A program made the position numbers and the translations under genes. From Acidobacteriota bacterium (GTDB taxonomy: Bacteria; Acidobacteriota; Terriglobia; Acidiferrales; UBA7541): a stretch of DNA of 5,398 bases. The stretch covers positions 1 to 5,398 of the forward strand of contig QHYP01000051.1 in NCBI GenBank assembly GCA_003224195.1, read 5' to 3'. This document shows, in pieces, positions 4,990 through 5,398 of the stretch. The notes under the pieces were generated by a model. The model had not been told where the DNA came from. It did no database searches and worked only from the letters and a program-made list of their open reading frames with translations. Each line of letters begins with the position of its first letter. Position 1 is the stretch's first letter.

Positions 4990-5398
4990 GACTCTCCGAA
5001 TAGGTCGCGTGGCTCGCCACGGCGCCCGCAAGCGCGTGCCCGGCCGACTTCTGCCGCTCCGCCGCCAAGACCATCGCCGGCTGGCGATTCGGCAGGAGGG
5101 CCACGAGAGTTCCGAATACGACGACCAGGCCACCGAGCCAAATCCACTTCACCAGCGGATTCAAATACGCGTGAATCACCGGAAGATTCGAGTCGGGACT
5201 GCGCCCGGCATACACGACGTACAGATCTTCCCGCAGCGTCGAATAGATCGCCACCATGGTGCCCGATTCCTGGTTGCTCGGGAAAAAACGCCGCTCGGGA
5301 TAGAGCATCATCATGGGCTTGTTGTTACGCAAGACTTCGACGACCATGCGCTCGGCCGTATAATTTTTTTCCGGTTTCGAGTCCATGGTCTGCAGGAG
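4982..5398 (-). CDS. ccmF: Cytochrome c heme lyase CcmF, C-terminal end (cut by the right window edge)
   Basis: CcmF is the large multi-spanning protein that, with CcmH, ligates heme from CcmE to apocytochrome c at the periplasmic face. Only the last 138 residues are here; the frame is open to the right edge, so the first ATG seen (5386) is internal. The segment matches the CcmF C-terminus: a periplasmic beta-rich stretch with VEVLRNNKPMMMLYPERRFF, then STLREDLYVVYAG, then LNPLVKWIWLGGLVVVFGTL forming the last membrane helix, and a short cytoplasmic tail. The conserved WWD segment and heme histidines lie outside the window. The TAG stop at 4984-4982 overlaps the ccmH start by 8 nt, indicating translational coupling. 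Confidence 0.93.
   Translation of the reverse strand, partial: LLQTMDSKPEKNYTAERMVVEVLRNNKPMMMLYPERRFFPSNQESGTMVAIYSTLREDLYVVYAGRSPDSNLPVIHAYLNPLVKWIWLGGLVVVFGTLVALLPNRQPAMVLAAERQKSAGHALAGAVASHATYSESHD

Noticed and set aside
4990..5133. 48-codon N-terminal extension of ccmH
   Set aside because: It lies wholly inside ccmF in another frame, is Arg/Ser/Trp-rich, and would bury the signal peptide. The ATG at 4989 gives a signal peptide and a ribosome site.
1..5398. CRISPR arrays, tRNA or rRNA genes, toxin-antitoxin or defence genes
   Set aside because: No evenly spaced direct repeats, RNA gene features or defence-type domains were seen; the window is filled by cytochrome c maturation and heme genes.

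Overview
The window is a single minus-strand gene cluster for System I (Ccm) cytochrome c maturation. It reads from the right edge to the left edge, and both ends cut through a gene. GC content is high and the genes are tightly packed, with 4- and 8-nt overlaps, abutting stop/start codons, and GTG or TTG starts. I favour Acidobacteriota or a close relative. The reasons are the CxCxC type of CcmH, a carboxypeptidase-regulatory-like protein inside the ccm operon, the CcmA signature sequence, and an intergenic repeat that looks familiar from acidobacterial genomes. That placement is inference from memory; no marker gene is present.

Layout in order of transcription (right to left): the C-terminus of ccmF (5398-4982); ccmH (4989-4498); a short membrane protein with a CcmI-like helical tail (4494-4102); a 423-residue secreted or membrane-anchored beta-sandwich protein (4105-2834); ccmA, the ABC ATPase (2792-2091); ccmB, the membrane subunit (2090-1416); a 198-bp gap holding a 152-bp MITE-like inverted-repeat element (1249-1400); ccmC (1217-516); a 47-codon ccmD (519-376); and the first 121 codons of hemH, ferrochelatase (365-1, running off the left edge). 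ccmD and hemH were read directly from the bases.

In the established System I model, CcmA and CcmB form an ABC module with CcmC and CcmD that drives release of heme-loaded CcmE. CcmC presents heme to CcmE, and CcmF and CcmH carry out reduction and ligation of heme to apocytochrome c in the periplasm. Ferrochelatase makes the protoheme, so this cluster joins heme supply to heme attachment. ccmE and ccmG are not in the window; they may lie upstream of ccmF.

The least ordinary parts are three. The first is the uncharacterised 423-aa protein, which shares a C-terminal helical motif with its upstream neighbour. The second is the cysteine-rich, non-canonical CcmH active site. The third is the mobile-looking repeat, with a terminator-like hairpin, inserted between ccmB and ccmC. 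No rRNA, tRNA, CRISPR array or convincing promoter was seen. No gene-free stretch exceeds 198 bp.
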